A stretch of DNA of 64,000 nt. Source: Osmia lignaria lignaria (Eukaryota > Arthropoda > Insecta > Hymenoptera > Megachilidae). Numbering within the stretch: position 1 is the first letter of the stretch; the number at the start of each line of letters is the position of its first letter. Position numbers and translations under genes: made by a program. The stretch is taken from NCBI RefSeq assembly GCF_051020975.1, contig NW_027478159.1, positions 5,038,501 through 5,102,500 on the forward strand, given 5' to 3'. Shown here one piece after another: positions 1 through 10,791 of the stretch. The notes beneath the pieces are model-generated. The model was given only the letters and a program-made list of their open reading frames with translations. It had not been told where the DNA came from and made no database searches.

Positions 1-496
1 GGAGAAGAAGAACAACAAGAATAAGAAATATTTCGAAATATGTCCGTCAGGCCCCTTCCCTTGAGATAAATCTGCAAATATCTCGGAAACTAAGCGAGCT
101 ACTGCAAAAAGTTAAGAGACCTTTTTTGTAGAAAATTAGGTTTCCTACTTTTTATGTTCTATGATATTTTTTGATCAGATGCGTAGTTCTCGAGATATAT
201 CAAGATATTTAAAAGTTCCGAAGCCGCACCAACATAATAGAGATACAGAAACACCGTGGCCCCTTTCTTTGCGATAACTCTGCACTATTGCGAGCTGCAA
301 ATGCCACTTCCAGCTTAGCTGTGCAGAAGAAGAACAACAAGAAGATGAAATATCTCGAAATATGTCCGTCAGGCCCCTTCCCTTGAGATAAATCTGCAAA
401 TATCTCGGAAACGAAGCGAGCTATGGCAAAATGTTAAGAGACCTTTTTTGTAGAGAATTAAGTTTCCTACTTTTTATCTTCTATGATATTTTCTGA
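1..496 (+). repeat. Left-edge partial monomer and first full unit
   Basis: Bases 1-174 are the 3' part of a monomer cut by the window edge, followed by a full type A unit at 175-496. The edge monomer has unusual variants: GGAGAAG where others have GCAGAAG, GAATAAG in the triplet tract, and ATATTTCG. The same three variants recur only in the unit at 61345-61666, near the opposite end. The 175 unit has GCGATAACTC where others have GAGATAACTC. Confidence 0.85.
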
Positions 497-2103
497 TCAG
501 ATTCGTAGTTCTCGAGATATATCAAGATATTTAAAAGTTCCGAAGCCGCACCAACATAATAGAGATACAGAAACACCGTGGCCCCTCTCTTTGAGATAAC
601 TCTGCACAATTGCGAGCTGCAAATGCCACTTCCAGCTTAGCTGTGCAGAAGAAGAACAACAAGAAGAAGAAATATCTCGAAATATGTCCGTCAGGCCCCT
701 TCCCTTGAGATAAATCGGCAAGTATCTCGGAAACGAAGCGAGCTATGGCAAAATGTTGAGAGACCTTTTTTGTAGAGAATTGAGTTTCCTACTTTTTATG
801 TTCTATGATATTTTTTGATCAGATGCGTAGATATCGAGATATATCAAGATATTTAAAAGTTCCGAAGCCGCACCAACATAATAGAGATACAGAAACACCG
901 TGGCCCCTCTCTTTGAGATAACTCTGCACTATTGCGAGCTGCAAATGCCACTTCCAGTTTAGCTGTGCAGAAGAAGAACAACAAGAAGAAGAAATATCTC
1001 GAAATATGTCCGTTAGGCCCCTTCCCTTGAGATAAATCGGCAAGTATCTCGGAAACGAAGCGAGCTACGGCAAAATGTTAAGAGACCTTTTTTGTAGAAA
1101 ATTAGGTTTCCCACTTTTTATGTTCTATGATATTTTTTGATCAGATGCGTAGTTCTCGAGATATATCAAGATATTTAAAAGTTCCGAAGCCGCACCAACA
1201 TAATAGAGATACAGAAACACCGTGGCCCCTTTCTTTGAGATAACTCTGCACTATTGCGAGCTGCAAATGCCACTTCCAGCTTAGCTGTGCAGAAGAAGAA
1301 CAACAAGAAGAAGAAATATCTCGAAATATGTCCGTCAGGCCCCTTCCCTTGAGGTAAATCTGCAAATATCTCGGAAACGAAGAGAGCTATGGCAAAATGT
1401 TAAGAGACCTTTTTTGTAGAGAATTAAGTTTCCTACTTTTTATGTTCTATGATATTTTTTGATTAGATGCGTAGTTCTCGAGATATATCAAGATATTTAA
1501 AAGTTCCGAAGCCTCACCAACATAATAGACATACAGAAACACCGTGGCCCCTTTCTTTCAGATAACTATGCACTATTGCGAGCTGCAAATGCCACTTCCA
1601 GCTTAGCTGTGCAGAAGAACAGCAAGAAGAAGACATATCTCGAAATATGTCCGTCAGGCCCCTTCCCTTGAGATAAATCTGCAAATATCTCGGAAACGAA
1701 GAGAGCTATGGCAAAATGTTAAGAGACCTTTTTTGTAGAGAATTAAGTTTCCTACAATTTATGTTCTATGATATTTTTTGATCAGAAGCGTAGTTTTCGA
1801 GATATATCGAGATATTTAAAAGTCCCGAAGCCGCACCAACATAATAGAGATACAGAAACACCGTGGCCCCTTTCGTTGAGATAACTCTGCACTAGTGCGA
1901 GCCGCAAATGCCACTTCCAGCTTAGCTGTGCAGAAGAAGAACAACAAGAAGAAGAAATATCTCGAAATATGTCCGTCAGGCCCCTTCCCTTGAGATAAAT
2001 CTGCAAATATCTCGGAAACGAAGCGAGCTATGGCAAAATGTTAAGAGACCTTTTTTGTAGAGAATTAAGTTTCCTACTTTTTATCTTCTATGATATTTTC
2101 TGA
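497..2103 (+). repeat. Pentamer HOR, copy 1 (1607 bp)
   Basis: Five monomers starting at 497, 819, 1141, 1463 and 1782 match, in the same order, the five starting at 2104. Shared private variants include AAATCGGCAAGTATC at the ends of the first two units, TAGAAAATTAGG before the third, and GATTAGATGCG, AATAGACATAC and CTTTCAGATAACTATGC in the fourth. The length is 5 x 322 minus 3 because the fourth unit lost a triplet. Confidence 0.9.
1613..1634 (+). repeat. Triplet contraction in the GAA/CAA tract
   Basis: One AGA/GAA triplet is missing: the tract goes straight from CAGAAG to AACAGC. The unit 1463-1781 is therefore 319 bp. Additional substitutions (AACAGC, GAAGAC) are private to this copy. 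Confidence 0.9.
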
Positions 2104-3710
2104 TCAGATTCGTAGTTCTCGAGATATATCAAGATATTTAAAAGTTCCGAAGCCGCACCAACATAATAGAGATACAGAAACACCGTGGCCCCTCTCTTTG
2201 AGATAACTCTGCACAATTACGAGCTGCAAATGCCACTTCCAGCTTAGCTGTGCAGAAGAAGAACAACAAGAAGAAGAAATATCTCGAAATATGTCCGTCA
2301 GGCCCCTTCCCTTGAGATAAATCGGCAAGTATCTCGGAAACGAAGCGAGCTATGGCAAAATGTTGAGAGACCTTTTTTGTAGAGAATTGAGTTTCCTACT
2401 TTTTATGTTCTATGATATTTTTTGATCAGATGCGTAGATCTCGAGATATATCAAGATATTTAAAAGTTCCGAAGCCGCACCAACATAATAGAGATACAGA
2501 AACACCGTGGTCCCTCTCTTTGAGATAACTCTGCACTATTGCGAGCTGCAAATGCCACTTCCAGTTTAGCTGTGCAGAAGAAGAACAACAAGAAGAAGAA
2601 ATATCTCGAAATATGTCCGTTAGGCCCCTTCCCTTGAGATAAATCGGCAAGTATCTCGGAAACGAAGCGAGCTACGGCATAATGTTAAGAGACCTTTTTT
2701 GTAGAAAATTAGGTTTCCCACTTTTTATGTTCTATGATATTTTTTGATCAGATGCGTAGTTCTCGAGATATATCAAGATATTTAAAAGTTCCGAAGCCGC
2801 ACCAACATAATAGAGATACAGAAACACCGTGGCCCCTTTCTTTGAGATATCTCTGCACTATTGCGAGCTGCAAATGCCACTTCCAGCTTAGCTGTGCAGA
2901 AGAAGAACAACAAGAAGAAGAAATATCTCGAAATATGTCCGTCAGGCCCCTTCCCTTGAGGTAAATCTGCAAATATCTCGGAAACGAAGAGAGCTATGGC
3001 AAAATGTTAAGAGACCTTTTTTGTAGAGAATTAAGTTTCCTACTTTTTATGTTCTATGATATTTTTTGATTAGATGCGTAGTTCTCGAGATATATCAAGA
3101 TATTTAAAAGTTCCGAAGCCGCACCAACATAATAGACATACAGAAACACCGTGGCCCCTTTCTTTCAGATAACTATGCACTATTGCGAGCTGCAAATGCC
3201 ACTTCCAGCTTAGCTGTGCAGAAGAACAACAAGAAGAAGAAATATCTCGAAATATGTCCGTCAGGCCCCTTCCCTTGAGATAAATCTGCAAATATCTCGG
3301 AAACGAAGAGAGCTATGGCAAAATGTTAAGAGACCTTTTTTGTAGAGAATTAAGTTTCCTACAATTTATGCTCTACGATATTTTTTGATCAGAAGCGTAG
3401 TTTTCGAGATATATCGAGATATTTAAAAGTCCCGAAGCCGCACCAACATAATAGAGATACAGAAACACCGTGGCCCCTTTCGTTGAGATAACTCTGCACT
3501 AGTGCGAGCCGCAAATGCCACTTCCAGCATAGCTGTGCAGAAGAAGAACAACAAGAAGAAGAAATATCTCGAAATATGTCCGTCAGGCCCCTTCCCTTGA
3601 GATAAATCTGCAAATATCTCGGAAACGAAGCGAGCTATGGCAAAATGTTAGGAGACCTTTTTTGTAGAGAATTAAGTTTCCTACTTTTTATGTTCTATGA
3701 TATTTTTTGA
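2104..3710 (+). repeat. Pentamer HOR, copy 2 (1607 bp)
   Basis: This is the tandem copy of 497-2103, including the 3-bp deletion in its fourth unit (3070-3388), so the deletion predates the duplication. Differences are sparse, for example GAGATATCTCTGC near 2846 where copy 1 has GAGATAACTCTGC, and GCCGCACC near 3120 where copy 1 has GCCTCACC. Confidence 0.9.
3220..3242 (+). repeat. Triplet contraction in the GAA/CAA tract
   Basis: The same triplet is missing in the unit 3070-3388. The unit shares AATAGACATAC and CTTTCAGATAACTATGC with the other two contracted units, showing common descent rather than repeated slippage. Confidence 0.9.
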
Positions 3711-4691
3711 TCAGATGCGTAGTTCTCGAGATATATCAAGATATCTAAAAGTTCCGAAGCCGCACCAACATAATAGAGATACAGAAACACCGTGGCCCCT
3801 TTCTTTGAGATAACTCTGCACTATTGCGAGCTGCAAATGCCACTTCCAGCTTAGCTGTGCAGAAGAAGAACAACAAGAAGAAGAAATATCTCGAAATATG
3901 TCCGTCAGGCCCCTTCCCTTGAGATAAATCTGCAAATATCTCGGAAACGAAGAGAGGTGTGGCAAAATGTTAAGAGACCTTTTTTGTAGAGAATTAAGTT
4001 TCCTACTTTTTATGTTCTATGATATTTTTTGATTAGATGCGTAGTTCTCGAGATATATCAAGATATTTAAAAGTTCCGAAGCCGCACCAACATAATAGAC
4101 ATACAGAAACACCGTGGCCCCTTTCTTTCAGATAACTCTGCACTATTGCGAGCTGCAAATGCCACTTCGAGCTTAGCTGTGCAGAAGAAGAACAACAAGA
4201 AGAAGAAATATCTCGAAATATGTCCGTCAGACCCCTTCCCTTGAGATGAATCTGCAAATATCTCGGAAACGAAGCGAGCTATGGCAAAATGTTAAGAGAC
4301 CTTTTTTGTAGAGAATTAAGTTTCCTACTTTTTATGTTCTATGATATTTTTTGATCAGAAGCGTAGTTTTCGAGATATATCGAGATATTTAAAAGTTCCG
4401 AAGCCGCACCAACATAATAGAGATACAGAAACACCGTGGCCCCTTTCTTTGAGATAACTCTGCACTAGTGCGAGCCGCAAATGCCACTTCCAGCTTAGCT
4501 GTGCAGAAGAAGAACAACAAGAAGAAGAAATATCTCGAAATATGTCCGTCAGGCCCCTTCCCTTGAGATAAATCTGCAAATATCTCGGAAACGAAGAGAG
4601 CTATGGCAAAATGTTAAGAGACCTTTTTTGTAGAAAATTAAGTTTCCTACAATTTATGTTCTATGATATTTTTTGATCAGAAGCGTAGTTT

Positions 4692-4712
4692 TCGAGATAT
4701 ATCGAGATATTT
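4692..4712 (+). repeat. Doubled TCGAGATA element (type B) and left dyad arm
   Basis: TCGAGATA occurs at 4692-4699 and again at 4702-4709, exactly 10 bp apart, about one helical turn. The second copy extends to TCGAGATATTT (4702-4712), the exact reverse complement of AAATATCTCGA at 4850-4860. In type A units the second copy reads TCAAGATATTT, so only one perfect element remains. A protein-binding role is possible but not shown. Confidence 0.75.
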
Positions 4713-4849
4713 AAAAGTTCCGAAGCCGCACCAACATAATAGAGATACAGAAACACCGTGGCCCCTTTCGTTGAGATAACTCTGCACTAGTGCGAGCCGC
4801 AAATGCCACTTCCAGCTTAGCTGTGCAGAAGAAGAACAACAAGAAGAAG

Positions 4850-4910
4850 AAATATCTCGAAATATGTCCGTCAGGCCCCTTCCCTTGAGATAAATCTGCA
4901 AATATCTCGG
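4850..4910 (+). repeat. Right dyad arms, two ATATCTCG copies
   Basis: AAATATCTCGA (4850-4860) and AAATATCTCGG (4900-4910) lie 50 bp apart and are inverted relative to CGAGATAT at 4693-4700 and 4703-4710. A type B monomer therefore carries this octamer four times, two in each orientation, separated by about 150 bp. The arrangement is preserved in almost all units. Confidence 0.75.
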
Positions 4911-5470
4911 AAACGAAGCGAGCTATGGCAAAATGTTAAGAGACCTTTTTTGTAGAGAATTAAGTTTCCTACTTTTTATGTTCTATGATATTTTTTGATC
5001 AGATGCGTAGTTCTCGAGATATATCAAGATATCTAAAAGTTCCGAAGCCGCACCAACATAATAGAGATACAGAAACACCGTGGCCCCTTTCTTTGAGATA
5101 ACTCTGCACTATTGCGAGCTGCAAATGCCACTTCCAGCTTAGCTGTGCAGAAGAAGAACAACAAGAAGAAGAAATATCTCGAAATATGTCCGTCAGGCCC
5201 CTTCCCTTGAGATAAATCTGCAAATATCTCGGAAACGAAGAGAGCTATGGCAAAATGTTAAGAGACCTTTTTTGTAGAGAATTAAGTTTCCTACTTTTTA
5301 TGTTCTATGATATTTTTTGATTGGATGCGTAGTTCTCGAGATATATCAAGATATTTAAAAGTTCCGAAGCCGCACCAACATAATAGACATACAGAAACAC
5401 CGTGGCCCCTTTCTTTCAGATAACTATGCACTATTGCGAGCTGCAAATGCCACTTCCAGCTTAGCTGTGC

Positions 5471-5493
5471 AGAAGAACAACAAGAAGAAGAAA
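5471..5493 (+). repeat. Triplet contraction in the GAA/CAA tract (third copy)
   Basis: This is the third contracted unit (5321-5639, 319 bp). It carries the same accompanying variants as 1463-1781 and 3070-3388, plus its own GATTGGATGCG. The full-length unit at 4033 shares GATTAGATGCG and AATAGACATAC but keeps the triplet, so it looks like a relative from before the contraction or a conversion product. Confidence 0.9.
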
Positions 5494-5961
5494 TATCTCG
5501 AAATATGTCCGTCAGGCCCCTTCCCTTGAGATAAATCTGCAAATATCTCGGAAACGAAGAGAGCTATGGCAAAATGTTAAGAGACCTTTTTTGTAGAGAA
5601 TTAAGTTGCCTACTTTTTATGTTCTATGATATTTTTTGATCAGATGCGTAGTTCTCGAGATATATCAAGATATCTAAAAGTTCCGAAGCCGCACCAACAT
5701 AATAGAGATACAGAAACACCGTGGCCCCTTTCTTTGAGATAACTCTGTACTATTGCGAGCTGCAAATGCCACTTCCAGCTTAGCAGTGCAGAAGAAGAAC
5801 AACAAGAAGAAGAAATATCTCGAAATATGTCCGTCAGGCCCCTTCCCTTGAGATAAATCTGCAAATATCTCGGAAACGAAGAGAGGTATGGCAAAATGTT
5901 AAGAGACCTTTTTTGTAGAGAATTAAGTTTCCTACTTTTCATGTTCTATGATATTTTTTGA

Positions 5962-6605
5962 TTAGATGCGTAGTTCTCGAGATATATCGAGATATTTAAA
6001 AGTTCCGAAGCCGCACCAACATAATAGAGATACAGAAACACCGTGGCCCCTTTCTTTGAGATAACTCTGCACTAGTGCGAGCCGAAAATGCCACTTCCAG
6101 CTTAGCTGTGCAGAAGAAGAACAACAAGAAGAAGAAATATCTCGAAATATGTCCGACAGGCCCCTTCCCTTGAGATAAATCTGCAAATATCTCGGAAACG
6201 AAGCGAGCTATGGCGAAATGTTAAGAGACCTTTTTTGTAGAGAATTAAGTTTCCTACTTTTTATCTTCTACGATATTTTTTGATCAGATGCGTAGTTCTC
6301 GAGATATATCAAGATATTTAAAAGTTCCGAAGCCGCACCAACATAATAGAGATACAGAAACACCGTGGCCCCTTTCTTTGAGATAACTCTGCACTATTGC
6401 GCGCTGCAAATGCCACTTCCAGCTTAGCTGTGCAGAAGAAGAACAACAAGAAGAAGAAATATCTCGAAATATGTCCGTCAGGCCCCTTCCCTTGAGATAA
6501 ATCTGCAAATATCTCGGAAACGAAGCGAGCTATGGCAAAATGTTAAGAGACCTTTTTTGTAGAGAACTAAGTTTCCTACAATTTATGTTCTATGATATTT
6601 TTTGA
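5962..6605 (+). repeat. Dimer HOR, copy 1 (644 bp)
   Basis: Two monomers (5962 and 6284) recur at 6606 and 6928. Markers are GCCGAAAATGCC and GTCCGACAGG in the first unit, TATGGCGAAATG after it, TATCTTCTACGATATT before the second, and TTGCGCGCTGC in the second. The head of 5962 is itself recombinant: GATTAGATGCGTAGTTCTCG (type A) runs into ATATATCGAGAT (type B). Confidence 0.85.
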
Positions 6606-7249
6606 TCAGAAGCGTAGTTTTCGAGATATATCGAGATATTTAAAAGTTCCGAAGCCGCACCAACATAATAGAGATACAGAAACACCGTGGCCCCTTTCTT
6701 TGAGATAACTCTGCACTAGTGCGAGCCGAAAATGCCACTTCCAGCTTAGCTGTGCAGAAGAAGAACAACAAGAAGAAGAAATATCTCGAAATATGTCCGA
6801 CAGGCCCCTTCCCTTGAGATAAATCTGCAAATATCTCGGAAACGAAGCGAGCTATGGCGAAATGTTAAGAGACCTTTTTTGTAGAGAATTAAGTTTCCTA
6901 CTTTTTATCTTCTACGATATTTTTTGATCAGATGCGTAGTTCTCGAGATATATCAAGATATTTAAAAGTTCCGAAGCCGCACCAACATAATAGAGATACA
7001 GAAACACCGTGGCCCCTTTCTTTGAGATAACTCTGCACTATTGCGCGCTGCAAATGCCACTTCCAGCTTAGCTGTGCAGAAGAAGAACAACAAGAAGAAG
7101 AAATATCTCGAAATATGTCCGTCAGGCCCCTTCCCTTGAGATAAATCTGCAAATATCTCGGAAACGAAGCGAGCTATGGCAAAATGTTAAGAGACCTTTT
7201 TTGTAGAGAACTAAGTTTCCTACAATTTATGTTCTATGATATTTTTTGA
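6606..7249 (+). repeat. Dimer HOR, copy 2 (644 bp)
   Basis: This is the tandem copy of 5962-6605 with the same diagnostic variants. Its first unit has a fully type B head (GAAGCGTAGTTTTCGAG), so the copies differ at the left end, where the exchange probably took place. Confidence 0.85.
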
Positions 7250-8215
7250 TCAGAAGCGTAGTTTTCGAGATATATCGAGATATTTAAAAGTTCCGAAGCC
7301 GCACCAACATAATAGAGATACAGAAACACCGTGGCCCCTTTCGTTGAGATAACTCTGCACGATTGCGAGCTGGAAATGCCACTTCCAGTTTAGCTGTGCA
7401 GAAGAAGAACAACAAGAAGAAGAAATATCTCGAAATATGTCCGTCAGGCCCCTTCCCTTGAGATATATCTGCAAATATCTCGGAAATGAAGCGAGCTATG
7501 GCAAAATGTTAAGAGACCTTTTTTGTGGAGAATTATGTTTCCTACAATATAGGTTCTATGATATTTTTTGACCAGAAGCGTAGTTTTCGAGATATATCGA
7601 GATATTTAAAAGTTCCGAAGCCGCACCAACATAATAGAGATACAGAAACACCGTGGCCCCTTTCTTTGAGATAACTCTGCACTATTGCGACCTGCAAATG
7701 CCACTTCCAGCTCAGCTGTGCAGAAGAAGAACAACAAGAAGAAGAAATATCTCGAAATATGTCCGGCAGGCCCCTTCCCTTGAGATATATCTGCAAATAT
7801 CTCGGAAACGAAGCGTGCTATGGCAAAATGTTAAGAGACGTTTTTTGTAGAGAATTATGTTTCCTACAATTTATGTTCTATGATATTTTTTGATCAGAAG
7901 CGTAGTTTTCGAGATATATCGAGATATTTAAAAGTTCCGAAGCCGCACCAACATAATAGGGATACAGAAACACCGTGGCCCCTTTCTTTGAGATAACTCT
8001 GCACTAGTGCGAGCCGCAAATGCCACTTCCAGCTTAGCTGTGCAGAAGAAGAACAACAAGAAGAAGAAATATCTCGAAATATGTCCGTCAGGCCCCTTCC
8101 CTTGAGATAAATCTGCAAATATCTCGGAAACGAAGCGAGCTACGGCAAAATGTTAAGAAACCTTTTTTGTAGAGAATTAAGTTTCCGACTTTTTATGTTC
8201 TATGATATTTTTTGA
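7250..8215 (+). repeat. Three mosaic type B monomers
   Basis: Units at 7250, 7572 and 7894 all have type B heads. Unit 7572 is preceded by CTACAATATAGG and has TTTTTTGACCAG. These rare variants return before units 9182 and 10470 in the adjacent tetramers, linking the segments. No gene was seen. Confidence 0.8.
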
Positions 8216-9503
8216 TCAGATGAGTAGTTCTCGAGATATATCAAGATATTTAAAAGTTCCGAAGCCGCACCAACATAATAGAGATACAGAAACACCGTGG
8301 CCCCATTCTTTGAGATAACTCTGCACTATTGCGAGCTGTAAATGCCACTTCCAGCTTAGCTGTGCAGAGGAAGAACAACAAGAAGAAGAAATATCTCGAA
8401 ATATGTCCGTCAGGCCAGTTCCTTTGAGCTGAATCTGCAAATATCTCGGAAACGAAGCGAGCTATGGCAAAATGTTAAGAGACGTTTTTTGTAGAGAATT
8501 ATGTTTCCTACAATTTATGTTCTATGATATTTTTTGATCAGAAGCGTAGTTTTCGAGATATATCGAGATATTTAACAGTTCCGAAGCCGCACCAACATAA
8601 TAGAGATACAGAAACACCGTGGCCCCTTTCTTTGAGATAACTCTGCACTAGTGCGAGCCGCAAATGCCACTTCCAGCTTAGCTGTGCAGAAGAAGAACAA
8701 CAAGAAGAAGAAATATCTCGAAATATGTCCGACAGGCCCCTTCCCTTGAGATAAATCTGCAAATATCTCGGAAACGAAGCGAGCTATGGCGAAATGTTAA
8801 GAGACCTTTTTTGTAGAGAATTAAGTTTCCTACTTTTTATCTTCTACGATATTTTTTGATCAGATGCGTAGTTCTCGAGATATATCAAGATATTTAAAAG
8901 TTCCGAAGCCGCACCAACATAATAGAGATACAGAAACACCGTGGCCCCTTTCTTTGAGATAACTCTGCACTATTGCGAGCTGCAAATGCCACTTCCAGCT
9001 TAGCTGTGCAGAAGAAGAACAACAAGAAGAAGAAATATCTCGAAATATGTCCGTCAGGCCCCTTCCCTTGAGATATATCTGCAAATATCTCGGAAAGGAA
9101 GCGAGCTATGGCAAAATGTTAAGAGACCTTGTTTGTAGAGAATTATGTTTCCTACAATATAGGTTCTATGATATTTTTTGACCAGAAGCGTAGTTTGCGA
9201 GATATATCGAGATATTTAAAAGTTCCGAAGCCGCACCAACATAATAGAGATACAGAAACACCGTGGCCCCTTTCTTTGAGATAACTCTGCACTAGTGCGA
9301 GCCGCAAATGCCACTTCCAGCTTAGCTGTGCAGAAGAAGAACAACAAGAAGAAGAAATATCTCGAAATATGTCCGACAGGCCCCTTCCCTTGAGATAAAT
9401 CTGCAAATATCTCGGAAACGAAGCGAGCTATGGCGAAATGTTAAGAGACCTTTTTTGTAGAGAATTAAGTTTCCTACTTTTTATCTTCTATGATATTTTT
9501 TGA
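8216..9503 (+). repeat. Tetramer HOR, copy 1 (1288 bp)
   Basis: Four monomers in the order A-B-A-B (8216, 8538, 8860, 9182) are repeated directly downstream. The first belongs to the GCAGAGG/CAGTTCC subtype and has GGCCCCATTC. The second has TTTAACAGTTCCG. The fourth is preceded by CTACAATATAGG and has GTAGTTTGCGAG. All of these are shared with the next tetramer. Confidence 0.93.
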
Positions 9504-10791
9504 TCAGATGCCTAGTTCTCGAGATATATCAAGATATTTAAAAGTTCCGAAGCCGCACCAACATAATAGAGATACAGAAACACCGTGGCCCCATTCTTTG
9601 AGATAACTCTGCACTATTGCGAGCTGTAAATGCCACTTCCAGCTTAGCTGTGCAGAGGAAGAACAACAAGAAGAAGAAATATCTCGAAATATGTCCGTCA
9701 GGCCAGTTCCTTTGAGCTGAATCTGCAAATATCTCGGAAACGAAGCGAGCTATGGCAAAATGTTAAGAGACGTTTTTTGTAGAGAATTATGTTTCCTACA
9801 ATTTATGTTCTATGATATTTTTTGATCAGAAGCGTAGTTTTCGAGATATATCGAGATATTTAACAGTTCCGAAGCCGCACCAACATAATAGAGATACAGA
9901 AACACCGTGGCCCCTTTCTTTGAGATAACTCTGCACTAGTGCGAGCCGCAAATGCCACTTCCAGCTTAGCTGTGCAGAAGAAGAACAACAAGAAGAAGAA
10001 ATATCTCGAAATATGTCCGACAGGCCCCTTCCCTTGAGATAAATCTGCAAATATCTCGGAAACGAAGCGAGCTATGGCGAAATGTTAAGAGACCTTTTTT
10101 GTAGAGAATTAAGTTTCCTACTTTTTATCTTCTACGATATTTTTTGATCAGATGCGTAGTTCTCGAGATATATCAAGATATTTAAAAGTTCCGAAGCCGC
10201 ACCAACATAATAGAGATACAGAAACACCGTGGCCCCTTTCTTTGAGATAACTCTGCACTATTGCGAGCTGCAAATGCCACTTCCAGCTTAGCTGTGCAGA
10301 AGAAGAACAACAAGAAGAAGAAATATCTCGAAATATGTCCGTCAGGCCCCTTCCCTTGAGATATATCTGCAAATATCTCGGAAAGGAAGCGAGCTATGGC
10401 AAAATGTTAAGAGACCTTGTTTGTAGAGAATTATGTTTCCTACAATATAGGTTCTATGATATTTTTTGACCAGAAGCGTAGTTTGCGAGATATATCGAGA
10501 TATTTAAAAGTTCCGAAGCCGCACCAACATAATAGAGATACAGAAACACCGTGGCCCCTTTCTTTGAGATAACTCTGCACTAGTGCGAGCCGCAAATGCC
10601 ACTTCCAGCTTAGCTGTGCAGAAGAAGAACAACAAGAAGAAGAAATATCTCGAAATATGTCCGACAGGCCCCTTCCCTTGAGATAAATCTGCAAATATCT
10701 CGGAAACGAAGCGAGCTATGGCGAAATGTTAAGAGACCTTTTTTGTAGAGAATTAAGTTTCCTACTTTTTATCTTCTATGATATTTTTTGA
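9504..10791 (+). repeat. Tetramer HOR, copy 2 (1288 bp)
   Basis: This is a near-identical copy of 8216-9503. The first few bases differ (GATGCCTAG against GATGAGTAG). GATGCCTAG also begins the next unit at 10792, so the homologous block is best phased as starting just inside the first unit. Confidence 0.93.

Larger units (their letters stand above)
4677..4998 (+). repeat. Reference monomer, type B (322 bp)
   Basis: This is a representative type B unit. It differs from type A at linked positions. The upstream flank reads CTACAATTTATG instead of CTACTTTTTATG. The head reads GAAGCGTAGTTTTCGAG instead of GATGCGTAGTTCTCGAG, so the XhoI site is lost. ATATATCAAGAT becomes ATATATCGAGAT, which doubles the TCGAGATA element. 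This unit also carries the CACTAGTGCGAGCCGC haplotype, which gains a SpeI site, in place of CACTATTGCGAGCTGC. Types A and B often sit next to each other, as in the tetramers at 8216-10791. Confidence 0.9.
3711..5961 (+). repeat. Mosaic monomers after the pentamers
   Basis: Seven monomers (3711, 4033, 4355, 4677, 4999, 5321, 5640) mix types A and B. Units 3711, 4999 and 5640 share ATATCTAAAAG in the head where others have ATATTTAAAAG. Unit 5640 has a private TTAGCAGTGCAG. Related units alternate, but I could not define a clean HOR period. No gene was seen. Confidence 0.8.

Noticed and set aside
175..399. A 74-codon open frame on the minus strand repeated in nearly every monomer (a conserved small Cys-rich protein?)
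   Set aside because: The frame opens at TTG, not ATG, covers only 225 of 322 bp, and ends at the TGA within TGATCA. Its conservation equals that of the non-coding rest of the monomer, and differences between units change amino acids freely. It is closed or lost in several units (1463, 13690, 37518, 50397, 52651, 54261, 56515, 58125, 59091, 62311, 63276) with no other consequence. A dN/dS test on aligned monomers would settle it; a ratio near 1 is expected.
1081..1110. Telomeric TTAGG repeats (AATTAGG near 1100)
   Set aside because: TTAGG occurs singly as a variant of TTAAG in a few monomers and never in tandem.
7653..7850. Plus-strand frames of 65-76 codons in some monomers
   Set aside because: The 65-codon frames start at GTG in CACCGTGGCC. 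They, and the 76-codon frame at 2734, exist only where a substitution removes a usual stop, as with GAGATAT for GAGATAA near 2846. They appear sporadically with subtype variants and show no coding signature.
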